Part shown: positions 17,364-27,249 of the stretch, piece by piece
Numbering within the stretch: the stretch's first letter is position 1
How the letters are laid out: each line of letters begins with the position of its first letter
Assembly (NCBI GenBank): GCA_937926105.1
Contig: CALANS010000050.1
Coordinates: 124,001-188,000 of the forward strand
Direction of reading: 5' to 3'
DNA length: 64,000 nucleotides
From: an uncultured Actinomycetes bacterium
GTDB taxonomy: Bacteria; Actinomycetota; Actinomycetes; Mycobacteriales; Nakamurellaceae
Notes under the pieces: model-generated
Told to the model about the DNA's origin: nothing
The model's input: the letters and a program-made list of their open reading frames with translations, nothing else
Database searches by the model: none
Position numbers and translations under genes: made by a program

Positions 17364-18983
17364 GTGACGATGACGATGCGCCGCCGCCGCGCCACGATTC
17401 GGGGGGCCGTGCTGCTGGCGACGCTGGTGGCGGTGTCCGGGTGCTCTGCCGCCGTCTCCGGTATGCCCCGCGCCGCCCCCACCACTGCCACCGCCACTGC
17501 GGGGTCGTCCACGTCGACCGGGCCGTCCGGGTCCAGTCCGGCCCCCGACGCCCCCTCAACGAACCCGTCACCGATACGTCCACGGCCGCCCGACGGCACT
17601 GGGTCCTCGTCACCGGCCACCGGGTCATCGCAACCCGACGCGCTGCCCCCGGGCGAGATGGCCGGCTCCGCCGGCGCGGGAGACCCCTACTACCCCACCG
17701 CCGGAAACGGCGGATACCAGGTCGACTCCTATCGCGTGGCGTTGACCTACGACCCGGCCACCGAACACCTGGACGCCACCACCACGATCGCCGGCACCGT
17801 CACGGCCGGGCAGCCGCTGGGCCGTTTCGACCTGGACCTGCAACCGAGCCTGGTGGTGTCGTCGGTGACCGTGAACGATCAGAAGGCGGCCTTCGATCAG
17901 CAGGCCGCGGAACTGGTGATCACCCCGGGGCGGGCACTGGACCCGGCGGGCGAGATGACGGTGGTGGTCAGCTACACCGGCACGCCGGGGATGATCGACG
18001 GCGGCGCGGGCGGCTGGTACCACACCCAGGACGGCGGGGCACTGGCCGCCGGGGAGCCGTTCTCGGCGTCCGCCTGGTATCCGGTCAACGAGCACCCGTC
18101 GGACCCGGCAACGTTCTCCGTGACCGCTACGGTGCCCGACGACTGGCAGGTGATCTCGAACGGCATCAAGTTCGACGGCGCGCTACCGAAGGCACCGGAG
18201 GGCATGCACTCCGTGCGCTTCGACGAGAATCGTCCCATTGCCAGCTATCTCACCACCATCCTGATCGGCAAGCTCACCTTCACCACCGACACCTACGACG
18301 GCAAACCGATCCTCAACGCGTTCACCTCGGCGGGATCCGAGTCCAAGGCCCTCGCCGCGAAGACGCCGCAGATCCTCGAGGTGCTGAGCAAGCACTTCGG
18401 GCCCTTCCCGTTCGACTCCTACGGCGGCATCTACACCGGCGAGAACCTCTCGTTCGCCCTGGAAACAGCGACCCGGCCGGTGTACGCGAGCTGGGTGGAT
18501 CTGGACACGGTGGTGCACGAGACGGCACATCAGTGGTATGGCGACGACGTGATCATCAAGGACTGGAGCGACATCTGCCTGAACGAGTGCTTCGCCTCCT
18601 ACGCGCCCTGGCTGTATCACCAGGACGTGGACGGCGCCGACCTGGATGCGCGGTGGCGCTCGCAGATGTCACAGGTCGCCGGCGACACATCGTTCTGGTC
18701 GATCCCGTTGGTGGACATGGGTGCCGGCAACGAGTTCACCTCAGTCTACGACCGGGGCCCGCTGGCGATTCACGCGCTGCGGCACGAGATGGGCGAGCAG
18801 GCGTTCGCGCAGCTACTCACGGGCTGGATCAGCACCTACGGCGGGCATAACGCCAGCTTCGACGACCTGGAGGCCTACGCCTCGCAGCTGGCCGGAAAGG
18901 ATCTCACACCCTTCATGGACGCCTGGTTCCGGGGCACCGTCATCCCGCCGGAGCCCTACCGCACACCCCCAGGTCTGGGCTGA
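17364..18983 (+). CDS. Secreted M1-family metallopeptidase lipoprotein
   Basis: A 539-residue exported peptidase. A basic N-terminus and hydrophobic segment end in the lipobox VAVSGC (Cys about residue 27), followed by a Thr/Ser/Pro-rich linker of about 70 residues. The M1 fold shows HETAHQWYGD with zinc ligands HExxH (about residues 388-392) and the third ligand Glu in LNECFASY. The usual GAMEN exopeptidase loop appears as the variant FALETATRPVY. The length lacks the large ERAP-like C-terminal domain, as in other actinobacterial secreted forms. It probably trims peptides at the cell surface. Several in-frame starts exist (17364, 17370, 17376). Confidence 0.92.
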   Translation: MTMTMRRRRATIRGAVLLATLVAVSGCSAAVSGMPRAAPTTATATAGSSTSTGPSGSSPAPDAPSTNPSPIRPRPPDGTGSSSPATGSSQPDALPPGEMAGSAGAGDPYYPTAGNGGYQVDSYRVALTYDPATEHLDATTTIAGTVTAGQPLGRFDLDLQPSLVVSSVTVNDQKAAFDQQAAELVITPGRALDPAGEMTVVVSYTGTPGMIDGGAGGWYHTQDGGALAAGEPFSASAWYPVNEHPSDPATFSVTATVPDDWQVISNGIKFDGALPKAPEGMHSVRFDENRPIASYLTTILIGKLTFTTDTYDGKPILNAFTSAGSESKALAAKTPQILEVLSKHFGPFPFDSYGGIYTGENLSFALETATRPVYASWVDLDTVVHETAHQWYGDDVIIKDWSDICLNECFASYAPWLYHQDVDGADLDARWRSQMSQVAGDTSFWSIPLVDMGAGNEFTSVYDRGPLAIHALRHEMGEQAFAQLLTGWISTYGGHNASFDDLEAYASQLAGKDLTPFMDAWFRGTVIPPEPYRTPPGLG

Positions 18984-19010
18984 GCCAGGCCCAGCCCCCG
19001 CCCCGGCACG

Positions 19011-19090
19011 GCGCTTATCAACTCCCCTCGCGCGTGCGAAATCGGCTACTCCCGTCACTGCTTTCACAAACGGGCCGAGTTGATAAGCGG
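19011..19090. repeat. REP-like palindromic unit 1
   Basis: The ends GCGCTTATCAACTC (19011-19024) and GAGTTGATAAGCG (19077-19089) are inverted copies around an interior of 52 bases. Its right part (TTCACAAACGGGCCGAGTTGATAAGCG) closely resembles that of the next unit. It lies between convergent genes, just after the peptidase stop. Confidence 0.75.
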
Positions 19091-19100
19091 CCCCAATCCG

Positions 19101-19161
19101 GCGCTTACGAACTCGGCAACTCCTGTCCCTCCATTCACAAGCCGGCCGAATTGATAAGCGC
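19101..19161. repeat. REP-like palindromic unit 2
   Basis: CGCTTACGAACTCGG (19102-19116) and CCGAATTGATAAGCG (19146-19160) form an imperfect inverted repeat around 29 bases. The unit repeats the ATTCACAA...GGCCGA(A/G)TTGATAAGCG pattern of unit 1, in the same orientation. Together the two may act as a bidirectional terminator or be members of a genome-wide REP family. Confidence 0.75.
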
Positions 19162-19173
19162 CGGGAGTGATGG

Positions 19174-19905
19174 TCAGGCCGGGACGACGTCGGCGACGAT
19201 GACGGTGACGTTGTCCGGAGCCCCCGCCGCCAGCGCCAGCGCGATCAAGTCACCTGCCGCCGCATCCCGGTCGGACCCGTCCCGCAGCACCCGCTCGATC
19301 TCCGCATGCTCCACATAGTCGGACAGCCCGTCGGAGCACAGCAGGTACCGGTCCCCCGGCATCGGCGCCATCGTGCTGAACGTCGGCGTCACCGACATGC
19401 CGTTGAGCGCCTGCAGGATCACGTTCCGCCTCGGGTGCGAGCGGGCCGCCTCCGCGGTGATCGTGCCGACGTCCACCAGGTATTGAACGAACGAGTCGTC
19501 CCGGGTGATCTGCGCCAGCTCTCGCGCCCCGCGCCCCGGCAGGTAATAGGCGCGGGAATCACCGATCTGCGCCACCACGATCCGGTCCGCCACCCACATC
19601 ATCGCGGTCGCCGTGGTGCCCATCCCGTCCAGGTCGGGGTCACGGCGCACCAGGTCGTTGATGGCGTCGGTGCTGCGCCGCACGCAGTCGCCCAGGATCC
19701 GGTAAAGGTCGTCCCCGCTTTCGGCGGGATCCGCCTCGGCGAACACGTCGACCACGGTCCGGGAGGCGACCTCACCGGCCACGGACCCACCGATGCCGTC
19801 CGCGATCACCGCCAGCTGCTCGCCCAGGTGGAACGAGTCCTCGTTGTGGTCGTAGCGCAACCCCTGGTCGCTGCGGCCGACCGCGGCCACCGAGAACGGC
19901 TTCAC
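19174..19905 (-). CDS. PP2C-family serine/threonine phosphatase
   Basis: A 243-residue PPM phosphatase with all motifs: GLRYDHNEDSF, VIADGIGGSVAGEVAS (metal Asp about 36), GMGTTATAMMW, VAQIGDSRAYYL, LLCSDGLSDYV and GAPDNVTVIVADV. It reverses Ser/Thr phosphorylation. It lies 9 bases after glyS on the same strand, so it is probably co-transcribed with it. A candidate substrate kinase is the atypical kinase at 48245-50206, but no linkage shows this. Confidence 0.94.
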   Translation of the reverse strand: MKPFSVAAVGRSDQGLRYDHNEDSFHLGEQLAVIADGIGGSVAGEVASRTVVDVFAEADPAESGDDLYRILGDCVRRSTDAINDLVRRDPDLDGMGTTATAMMWVADRIVVAQIGDSRAYYLPGRGARELAQITRDDSFVQYLVDVGTITAEAARSHPRRNVILQALNGMSVTPTFSTMAPMPGDRYLLCSDGLSDYVEHAEIERVLRDGSDRDAAAGDLIALALAAGAPDNVTVIVADVVPA

Positions 19906-19914
19906 CCTCGAGCC

Positions 19915-21303
<1,389 letters not shown>

Positions 21304-21415
21304 GGTGGTACTCCTGATCGTGCGGGTGGAGGCTCGCCGGAGCGGGCCGGATGAGGCCTCGAGCCTAGCGAACGGCCCGGTGGCCCAGGCGCCATGGCCC
21401 GCCCACCCGATGGGC

Positions 21416-21796
21416 TCATGCCCGCTCGGCGACCGAACGACGCGACAGGTAGCCCTCCCGCGCGGCGGCGAGCAGCGCCACGATGATCGCAATCGCCTCC
21501 GCGACCATGGTGATCCAGCCCGCGACGTTGTCCCAGGTCTCGGTCACCCCCAACAGTCCGACCGTTGCCGAGACGATGTAGCCGGCCAGCGTCAGTGCGC
21601 CGAAGCCCAACAGCAACAGCAGCGGGATCCAGTGCCGCCAGGTTAGCAGCGCGATCGCGATGATCACACCGCCGATCCCGTTGATCAGGAATGGCACACC
21701 GACCCCAGTCGTGTTGTACCCGTTGCCGAAGTACTCCCATAGGTGGATCCCAGCGGACACCAGCGCGGCGAGCGCCCCGATGATTCGTAGCGTCAC
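21416..21796 (-). CDS. Small four-helix membrane protein
   Basis: A 126-residue hydrophobic protein with four predicted membrane helices ([69 protein letters not shown]). The start is GTG 21796, preceded by GAGGAGG. It has a HLWEY motif in helix 1 seen in small actinobacterial membrane proteins of unknown role. It lies between the sulfatase-like gene and glyS, all on the minus strand. Confidence 0.8.
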   Translation of the reverse strand: MTLRIIGALAALVSAGIHLWEYFGNGYNTTGVGVPFLINGIGGVIIAIALLTWRHWIPLLLLLGFGALTLAGYIVSATVGLLGVTETWDNVAGWITMVAEAIAIIVALLAAAREGYLSRRSVAERA

Positions 21797-21851
21797 GATG
21801 ACTCCTCCTCGATTCCAGTGCCGGCTCTCCCCGCCGGATGCGGGGAATCCG

Positions 21852-23522
21852 TCACGTTCCTGCGCCCGGTCCGAATGTGGACAGGATCCGGTCCCGGACG
21901 GCATCCATGCGCCACACCGGCGCATCGGACGCGGGTTGCAGGCCGGGTGTCCATCCCCAGCCGGATGTGCGATCGAGCACCGCCCGGTCGCTGGTGATCA
22001 TCATGATGGGCACCTGGTGGTTCGCATCCGTCCCGGACACCTCGGTGTGCGGCTGATGATCTCCCATCGCCAGGATCACCAGGTTCGGGTCGTCCACGGT
22101 GGCGGCAAACGACGCCAGGGTGCGCATGCTGTACGCGATGGTGCGGGCGTAGGCGACGCGCGCATCGGGCGCCGGCGACGCGGTCGAGGCGCCCGCCGGA
22201 CCTCGGAAGATCGAGCCGTCGCCGACCCGATCCCACGGCACCGCGGCCGGCGGTGTGACCCACGGGCTGTGGCTGGACAGTAGGTCGATCTCGGCCATCA
22301 CCGGCGGGCGGGGGGCGGGGGTCAGCTCACGCGCGGCGAATGCGCTCAGGATGAACTGGTCGGGCATCAGCGCGTACCCGTAGCGGGGGCCGCGATAACC
22401 CAGGTCCGTGCCGGTCAGCAGCCGGTCGAAGCCATAGAACGGTCGGCCCTGCGGCCACCGCCCGGTCATCTCCGGGATGGCCGTCACGGTGCGCCAGCCG
22501 GCCCGGGTGAACGCTCGGGTCAGTGTCAGGCGCTGTGCAGCAATCAACTGGTCATAGCGCTGCTGGCTGTCCACCCACACGCCGGACTGCACGGTGGAGT
22601 GGGCCAGCCAACTGGCGCCGCCGAAGGTTGGTGACACCAGCCAGGCGCTACGGGCCGAGATGCCGGCCCCCTGCAGTTCCGCCTGCCCGGCATGCAGCGC
22701 CGGGCGCACCACCGAGGCGATCTCCGGGTCCGTCAGCGCCACTTGCCCGTAGCTCTCCACGAAGACCAGCAGCACATCCTTGCCGCGCAGCCCGGCCAGC
22801 AGCCGGTCGGCGGGTGCGGCCGCGTACGGATCTGTGGCGACGGCAGCGGTGAACTGTTGGCGGTCGGAGGCGTCCCCGGCGGCCTGGGTGAGCGCGGTCC
22901 ACGCCGCCTGGCTGGTGTTCCCGGCCGCCACCGGCAGGCCCGGCGCGATCCGCGCCTGGGCCAGCGTGCATACCAGCGCGGCGACCGACAGCACGGCCAG
23001 CCCGATCAGCGACCGCCTGCGGTGCCGCGCCAGCGCGCCGGACACCCGGATCAGCGCCGCCGGCACCCCGATCAGCAGCGCGACGATGGCGACGGCGGCA
23101 CCGATCACGGCGAGCACCGCCACGACCCGGCCCGCCGAATCGGCCAACACCCCGACCGCTGGCCCCAGGTAGTACCAGTCGCCGACGACGTCGAAGGTTC
23201 GATCGAAGAACGTCAGGAAGCCGATATCCAGCCCCTTGAGGACGACCAGAAGGGCCAGCAGGACGCCTGCCACCGCGGCGCCGATCCGGGCAGCCCGGCG
23301 CGGCAGCACCACGGACAGCGCGACGATGACCAGCGCCTCCACCGGGATGCCCAGCAGTCCGACCGGGCCGGTCCGGCCGATCGTGATCGGCACCGCCAGC
23401 GCCAGCCACACCAGCACCCCGGCGAGCACGGTCAGGCTGGCCCCCGATGAGAAACCCGTCCCGCCGCGCGCACGCCGGCCGACCGGGTCGGCCCCCACGC
23501 GCCGCACAGGCTCCTTGATCAC
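21852..23522 (-). CDS. Membrane sulfatase / phosphoglycerol transferase-like enzyme
   Basis: A 556-residue protein with about five N-terminal membrane helices (residues about 25-200) and an extracellular alkaline-phosphatase-superfamily domain. Recognisable parts are LLVFVESYGQVAL, which places the nucleophile region at SYG (Ser in place of the usual Thr), and LVILAMGDHQPHTEVSG with metal ligands DH. This layout matches lipoteichoic acid synthase-like sulfatases, which move phosphoglycerol or phosphoethanolamine onto envelope glycans. The start is GTG 23522 behind AGGAG. The substrate is unknown. It is divergent from the dehydrogenase that opens the pterin/glycosyltransferase operon. Confidence 0.85.
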   Translation of the reverse strand: MIKEPVRRVGADPVGRRARGGTGFSSGASLTVLAGVLVWLALAVPITIGRTGPVGLLGIPVEALVIVALSVVLPRRAARIGAAVAGVLLALLVVLKGLDIGFLTFFDRTFDVVGDWYYLGPAVGVLADSAGRVVAVLAVIGAAVAIVALLIGVPAALIRVSGALARHRRRSLIGLAVLSVAALVCTLAQARIAPGLPVAAGNTSQAAWTALTQAAGDASDRQQFTAAVATDPYAAAPADRLLAGLRGKDVLLVFVESYGQVALTDPEIASVVRPALHAGQAELQGAGISARSAWLVSPTFGGASWLAHSTVQSGVWVDSQQRYDQLIAAQRLTLTRAFTRAGWRTVTAIPEMTGRWPQGRPFYGFDRLLTGTDLGYRGPRYGYALMPDQFILSAFAARELTPAPRPPVMAEIDLLSSHSPWVTPPAAVPWDRVGDGSIFRGPAGASTASPAPDARVAYARTIAYSMRTLASFAATVDDPNLVILAMGDHQPHTEVSGTDANHQVPIMMITSDRAVLDRTSGWGWTPGLQPASDAPVWRMDAVRDRILSTFGPGAGT

Positions 23523-23550
23523 GCCACGCTCCTGAACCACCGCCCCCGCG

Positions 23551-23604
23551 TCTACGTAGAACGGGATATGAGGGTGAACGCCGTTCGACCGGCTCCGGTT
23601 CACC
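23551..23604. promoter_or_regulatory. Divergent promoter region with palindromes
   Basis: It contains the perfect 10-bp palindrome TCTACGTAGA (23551-23560) and a wider dyad, GGTGAAC (23573-23579) with GTTCACC (23598-23604), between the divergent sulfatase-like and dehydrogenase genes. A shared regulator could bind here. GATATG near 23564 is a possible plus-strand -10. Confidence 0.4.
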
Positions 23605-23643
23605 GGCCGGCCTCGGGCACGCTCGCTGGAAAGGAGCGGTTGA

Positions 23644-24627
23644 TTGTCCCCTGATGCGCGCGCCTTCTGGATCTCCGAGCCCGGCCGCGGCGAGATCCGT
23701 TCCGCCGCACTGCCCGAGCCGACGGAAGGGGACGTGCTGGTGCGCACCCTGCACACCGGCATCAGCCGGGGCACCGAGTCGCTGGTATTCCGCGGCGCCG
23801 TCCCGGCCGAGCAGCGCACCGCGATGCGCGCACCCTTCCAGGACGGCGACTTCCCCGGCCCGGTCAAGTACGGGTATTTGAACGTCGGGCGGGTAGAGCG
23901 AGGCCCGGGCTGGCTGCTGGGAAGCACCGTCTTTTGCCTGTACCCACACCAGAGCGCCTATGTCGTACCGGTGGCGGCGGTGGTGAAGGTCCCGGACGGC
24001 GTCCCGGCGCGGCGCGCGGTGCTGGCCGGGACGGTGGAGACGGTCGTCAACGCCCTGTGGGATGCCGGCCCCCTGATCGGAGACCGGATCGCCGTGATCG
24101 GCGCGGGCATGGTGGGTTGCTGCGCGGCCCGGCTGCTCGGACAGATCCCCGGCGTCCGGGCCACCCTGGTCGATGTGGACCCGTCCCGGGCGGCGATGGC
24201 CGCGGAGTTGGGCGTGTCGTTCGCGTCGCCGGGCGACGCGCCCACCGGCTGTGATCTGGTGCTGCACACCAGCGCCAGCGCTGCCGGGCTGCAGCGCGCA
24301 CTCGAGCTGCTGGCACCGGAGGGCCGGGTGGTCGAGTTGAGCTGGTACGGGGACACGGCGGTGACGGTGTCCCTGGGTGGTGCCTTCCATTCATCCCGGC
24401 TGAGCATCGTGGCGAGCCAGGTGGGCACCGTCTCGCCGGCGCAGCACGGCCGCCGGACGTCCGCACAGCGGCTGGCGCTGGCCCTGGACCTGTTGCGGGA
24501 CCCGGCGTTCGACGTCCTGCTCACCGGGTCGTCGCCGTTCGACGAACTGCCGGACGTGATGCCCCGCATCGCCGCGGGCCGCCTATCCGCGGTGTGCCAC
24601 ACCATCGACTACCCGGACGCGAGGTGA
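23644..24627 (+). CDS. MDR-type dehydrogenase lacking zinc ligands
   Basis: A 327-residue medium-chain dehydrogenase/reductase, with TTG start 23644 behind AAAGGAG. The nucleotide-binding fold is visible at [16 protein letters not shown], followed by [11 protein letters not shown]. Near the substrate side, [14 protein letters not shown] replaces the Cys/His catalytic zinc site, and the four-Cys structural zinc lobe is absent. That is the pattern of BchC-like zinc-free members often labelled zinc-binding dehydrogenase. It overlaps the pterin-synthase homologue (GTGA) and opens the operon. It likely oxidises or reduces a hydroxyl or keto intermediate in the pathway. Confidence 0.87.
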   Translation: MSPDARAFWISEPGRGEIRSAALPEPTEGDVLVRTLHTGISRGTESLVFRGAVPAEQRTAMRAPFQDGDFPGPVKYGYLNVGRVERGPGWLLGSTVFCLYPHQSAYVVPVAAVVKVPDGVPARRAVLAGTVETVVNALWDAGPLIGDRIAVIGAGMVGCCAARLLGQIPGVRATLVDVDPSRAAMAAELGVSFASPGDAPTGCDLVLHTSASAAGLQRALELLAPEGRVVELSWYGDTAVTVSLGGAFHSSRLSIVASQVGTVSPAQHGRRTSAQRLALALDLLRDPAFDVLLTGSSPFDELPDVMPRIAAGRLSAVCHTIDYPDAR

Positions 24628-25025
24628 GGGCGATATACACCGTCACCGTCTCCGACCACATGATGATCGCGCACAGCCTGCGCGGCGAGGTGTTCGGACC
24701 GTCGCAGCGGCTGCACGGGGCCACCTATGTGGTACAGGCCGCGTTCTCCGCCCCGGCCCTGGACGCGGACGGCATCGTGGTCGACATCGGCCGCGCCGCC
24801 ACGGAACTGCGTGTCGTGCTGGACGATTTCGACCGGCGCAACCTGGACGACGAGCCGGCGTTCGGCGGCCGGAACACCACCACCGAGGTCCTGGCCAAGG
24901 AGATCGCCGACCGGCTGGCCGCCCGGGTCGCGGCGGGGGCGTTGGGTGGCGGCCCGTTGGCCGAGATTGCGGTAACGCTGCAGGAGTCGCCGGTCGCGTC
25001 GGCGAGCTACCGGCGGTCCCCGTGA
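24624..25025 (+). CDS. 6-pyruvoyl-tetrahydropterin synthase/QueD homologue with altered active site
   Basis: A 133-residue T-fold protein beginning at GTG 24624. It aligns with QueD over its length: [51 protein letters not shown], and [13 protein letters not shown] at the end. H17, H31 and the C-terminal Glu are kept. Compared with E. coli QueD as I recall it, the catalytic Cys27 is Ser, zinc ligand His33 is Ala and catalytic His71 is Arg. It is unlikely to perform the standard 6-carboxytetrahydropterin or pyruvoyl reaction and may have a new role. It overlaps both neighbours. Confidence 0.85.
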   Translation: MRAIYTVTVSDHMMIAHSLRGEVFGPSQRLHGATYVVQAAFSAPALDADGIVVDIGRAATELRVVLDDFDRRNLDDEPAFGGRNTTTEVLAKEIADRLAARVAAGALGGGPLAEIAVTLQESPVASASYRRSP

Positions 25026-26266
25026 GCGCCGAGCGGGCGGCCGTGACCGCGATCGTCCCGGCGGGGATCGACGACCCGCGGCGGCCGAGCGGCGGGAACC
25101 GGTACGACCGCGCCGTTCTCGACGCGCTGCGAGCCGCTGGGTGGCGGGTGCGGGAGGCTCTCGCCGCGGGCATCTGGCCACGCCCCGACCAGGGCGCCCG
25201 CCAGAAGTTGGCCAGGTTGCTGGCCGCCGGACCACCGGGCGAGCCGGTGCTGGTGGACGGGTTGATCGCCTCCGCGGCCGCGGATCTGGTGACGGAGGCG
25301 GCGCGTCGGCGCCGGATCGTGGTGCTGGTGCACCTGCCGCTGGGTCCCTCCCATCCGGAACTGGCCGCGGCCGAGGCACGGATGCTGCGTGCCGTCGCAT
25401 CGGTGGTCGCCACCAGCGACTGGACCCGGGATTGGCTCATCTCACACGCAGGGGTGCCGGCCGGCAGCGTCCGGGTCGCCACCCCGGGCGTGGATCCGGT
25501 GACTCGGGCGCGGCGCAGCACGACCGGCGGGCGCCTGTTGTGCGTCGCGGCGGTCACCCGGGCCAAGGGTTACGACGTCTTGCTGGCAGCGCTCGCCGAA
25601 CTGGCCGACTACCACCCGGCTGCGCCGGAGGACGGGTCAGGGGACGCGTTCGCGCCGGCAGTCGAGCCCGGTTGGCGGTGCTGGTGTGTCGGCTCGCTGG
25701 AGGTGGAACCGGCCTTCGCTCGTCAGATGCTGGCCGGCGCAACCGAACTGGGCGGGCAGGTGCGGTTCACCGGGCCGCTGACCGGCGAGGCGCTCGCGGC
25801 GCGGTACGCCGCCGCCGATCTGCTCGTACTGCCGTCCCGGTCGGAGACCTGGGGGCTGGTGATCACCGAGGCCCTGGCCCGCGGGATCCCGGTGATTGCC
25901 GGCGATGTCGGAGGGGTTCCGCAGGCCCTCGGGTGGGCGGGCGGCGATCGACGGCACGGTCGGGCGGGCGACGGCCGACGGCCGGGGCTGCTGGTGCCGG
26001 CCGGGGATCCGCCCGCGCTGGCCGGCGCGCTACGCCGATGGCTGGACGATCCGGCGCTGCGCCGCGAGCTGCGGGCCGCGGCCGAACTGCGGCGCACCGG
26101 TCTGCCCGGCTGGGACACCACGGCGGCGGGCCTGGCCCTGGCGTTATATGGCCAGTGCCCGCCCGCCGATGCATGCTCGGTGTCCGCCCGGCCGCGGCGG
26201 AACGTGGCCGGTGTCGGTGCGGGTCCCACGGCCGGAACGGAGGGTCGGCCATCGCTGTCACGGTAG
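25022..26266 (+). CDS. Family 4 glycosyltransferase
   Basis: A 414-residue GT-B enzyme. The N-terminal half starts [22 protein letters not shown], with the GGN acceptor/glycine loop; the C-terminal half has [52 protein letters not shown] (the E-x7-E nucleotide-sugar motif) and [16 protein letters not shown]. It retains the NDP-sugar retaining fold. The GTG start overlaps the previous stop. Its place in the operon implies glycosylation of the pathway intermediate on the cytoplasmic side. Confidence 0.93.
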   Translation: MSAERAAVTAIVPAGIDDPRRPSGGNRYDRAVLDALRAAGWRVREALAAGIWPRPDQGARQKLARLLAAGPPGEPVLVDGLIASAAADLVTEAARRRRIVVLVHLPLGPSHPELAAAEARMLRAVASVVATSDWTRDWLISHAGVPAGSVRVATPGVDPVTRARRSTTGGRLLCVAAVTRAKGYDVLLAALAELADYHPAAPEDGSGDAFAPAVEPGWRCWCVGSLEVEPAFARQMLAGATELGGQVRFTGPLTGEALAARYAAADLLVLPSRSETWGLVITEALARGIPVIAGDVGGVPQALGWAGGDRRHGRAGDGRRPGLLVPAGDPPALAGALRRWLDDPALRRELRAAAELRRTGLPGWDTTAAGLALALYGQCPPADACSVSARPRRNVAGVGAGPTAGTEGRPSLSR

Positions 26267-27249
26267 GTGCCGCCACACCCTCGGCTTGGGGGCTGCCCGG
26301 GCGACTGACCCGGGGATGGCTACAGGCCGCCCTCGGGGTGGCGGTCGTCGTCGCGCTACTGGTGCGGTTCGGCGGCGGACCGTTGCTGGCCGCGTTGCGC
26401 AGCCTGCACCCGTGGGTGCTGATGACCGGACTGGCCGTGACGGCGGGCGGGACACTGTGCGCCGCCTACCGGTGGCGGCAGATCGCCACGGCGCTGGCCG
26501 TTCCGGTGGGGTGGCGTAGGGCGGTGGGCGCCTACTACGGGTCGCAACTGCTGAACTCGACGCTGCCCGGCGGAGTGCTCGGCGACTTGCATCGCGGCCT
26601 GCGGCATGGGCAGGACGGCCACCCACTCGGCCGGTCGCTGCGCTCGGTCGCGTGGGAACGCGCGCTGGGGCAAGCAATCTCGGTGCTGGTAACGGCGACG
26701 GTGCTGCTGGCCGTACCGTCCCCGCTGCAGCCACGGCCGGTCGTCACCGCGCTAGTCGCGCTCGCGGCGGCGGCATTGGCCTGCCTGGCCGCGGGTGTCC
26801 GCGCGCGCCGCCTGGACGCGGGTGTCCGCGCGCGTCGGCGGCGCCGGCATCCGCGGCCGCGCCGCCGCATGATCACTACCGTCCGGCAGGACTGGCAAGC
26901 CATCGCGCACCCGCCCGGCGCGCTGCTCCGGTCCGCCCTGGCCTCGGTGGCCACGCTGGCCTGCACCGTCGCGTTGTTCGTGCTCAGCGCCGTCGCCATC
27001 GACCCAGGCCTGCTCACCGGCAGGCTGCTGCCGGTGGCGCTGGTGGTGCTGCTGGTCGGAGCGCTGCCGATTAACGTAGCCGGCTGGGGACCGCGAGAGG
27101 GCGCCGCCGCCTGGGCCTTCGCCGCGGCCGGGTGGGACGCGGAGCAGGGTCTGAGCGTGTCGGTGGTGTTCGGCGTGCTCGCCCTGGTCGGCACGCTGCC
27201 GGGTGTGGTGGTGCTGGTGACCCGCCGACGAAGGGCATCCCATGGTTGA
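26251..27249 (+). CDS. Lysylphosphatidylglycerol-synthase-type (flippase-like) membrane protein
   Basis: An integral membrane protein of about 332 residues, with 7-8 helices and the LPG-synthase TM signature YYGSQLLNSTLPGGVLGDL and GALPINVAGWGPREGAAAWAF. Relatives act as lipid-linked glycan flippases or as the flippase half of MprF. No ATG, GTG or TTG in frame precedes the first helix. The best ribosome site (GGAGGG, 26239-26244) lies seven bases before an ATC at 26251; GTG 26338 would cut into helix 1. The coordinates use the ATC and are uncertain. It overlaps the glycosyltransferase gene. Confidence 0.83.
   Translation: MAVTVGAATPSAWGLPGRLTRGWLQAALGVAVVVALLVRFGGGPLLAALRSLHPWVLMTGLAVTAGGTLCAAYRWRQIATALAVPVGWRRAVGAYYGSQLLNSTLPGGVLGDLHRGLRHGQDGHPLGRSLRSVAWERALGQAISVLVTATVLLAVPSPLQPRPVVTALVALAAAALACLAAGVRARRLDAGVRARRRRRHPRPRRRMITTVRQDWQAIAHPPGALLRSALASVATLACTVALFVLSAVAIDPGLLTGRLLPVALVVLLVGALPINVAGWGPREGAAAWAFAAAGWDAEQGLSVSVVFGVLALVGTLPGVVVLVTRRRRASHG
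26799..26839 (+). repeat. Tandem duplication in the flippase cytoplasmic loop
   Basis: GCGGGTGTCCGCGCGCG occurs twice, 30 bases apart, encoding AGVRARRLDAGVRARR, a basic loop between helices. It looks like a recent in-frame duplication. Confidence 0.7.

Noticed and set aside
17364..18983. Peptidase called inactive for lack of GAMEN
   Set aside because: The HExxH and downstream Glu ligands are intact, and ALETATRP-type loops appear to be a normal variant in secreted actinobacterial M1 enzymes.
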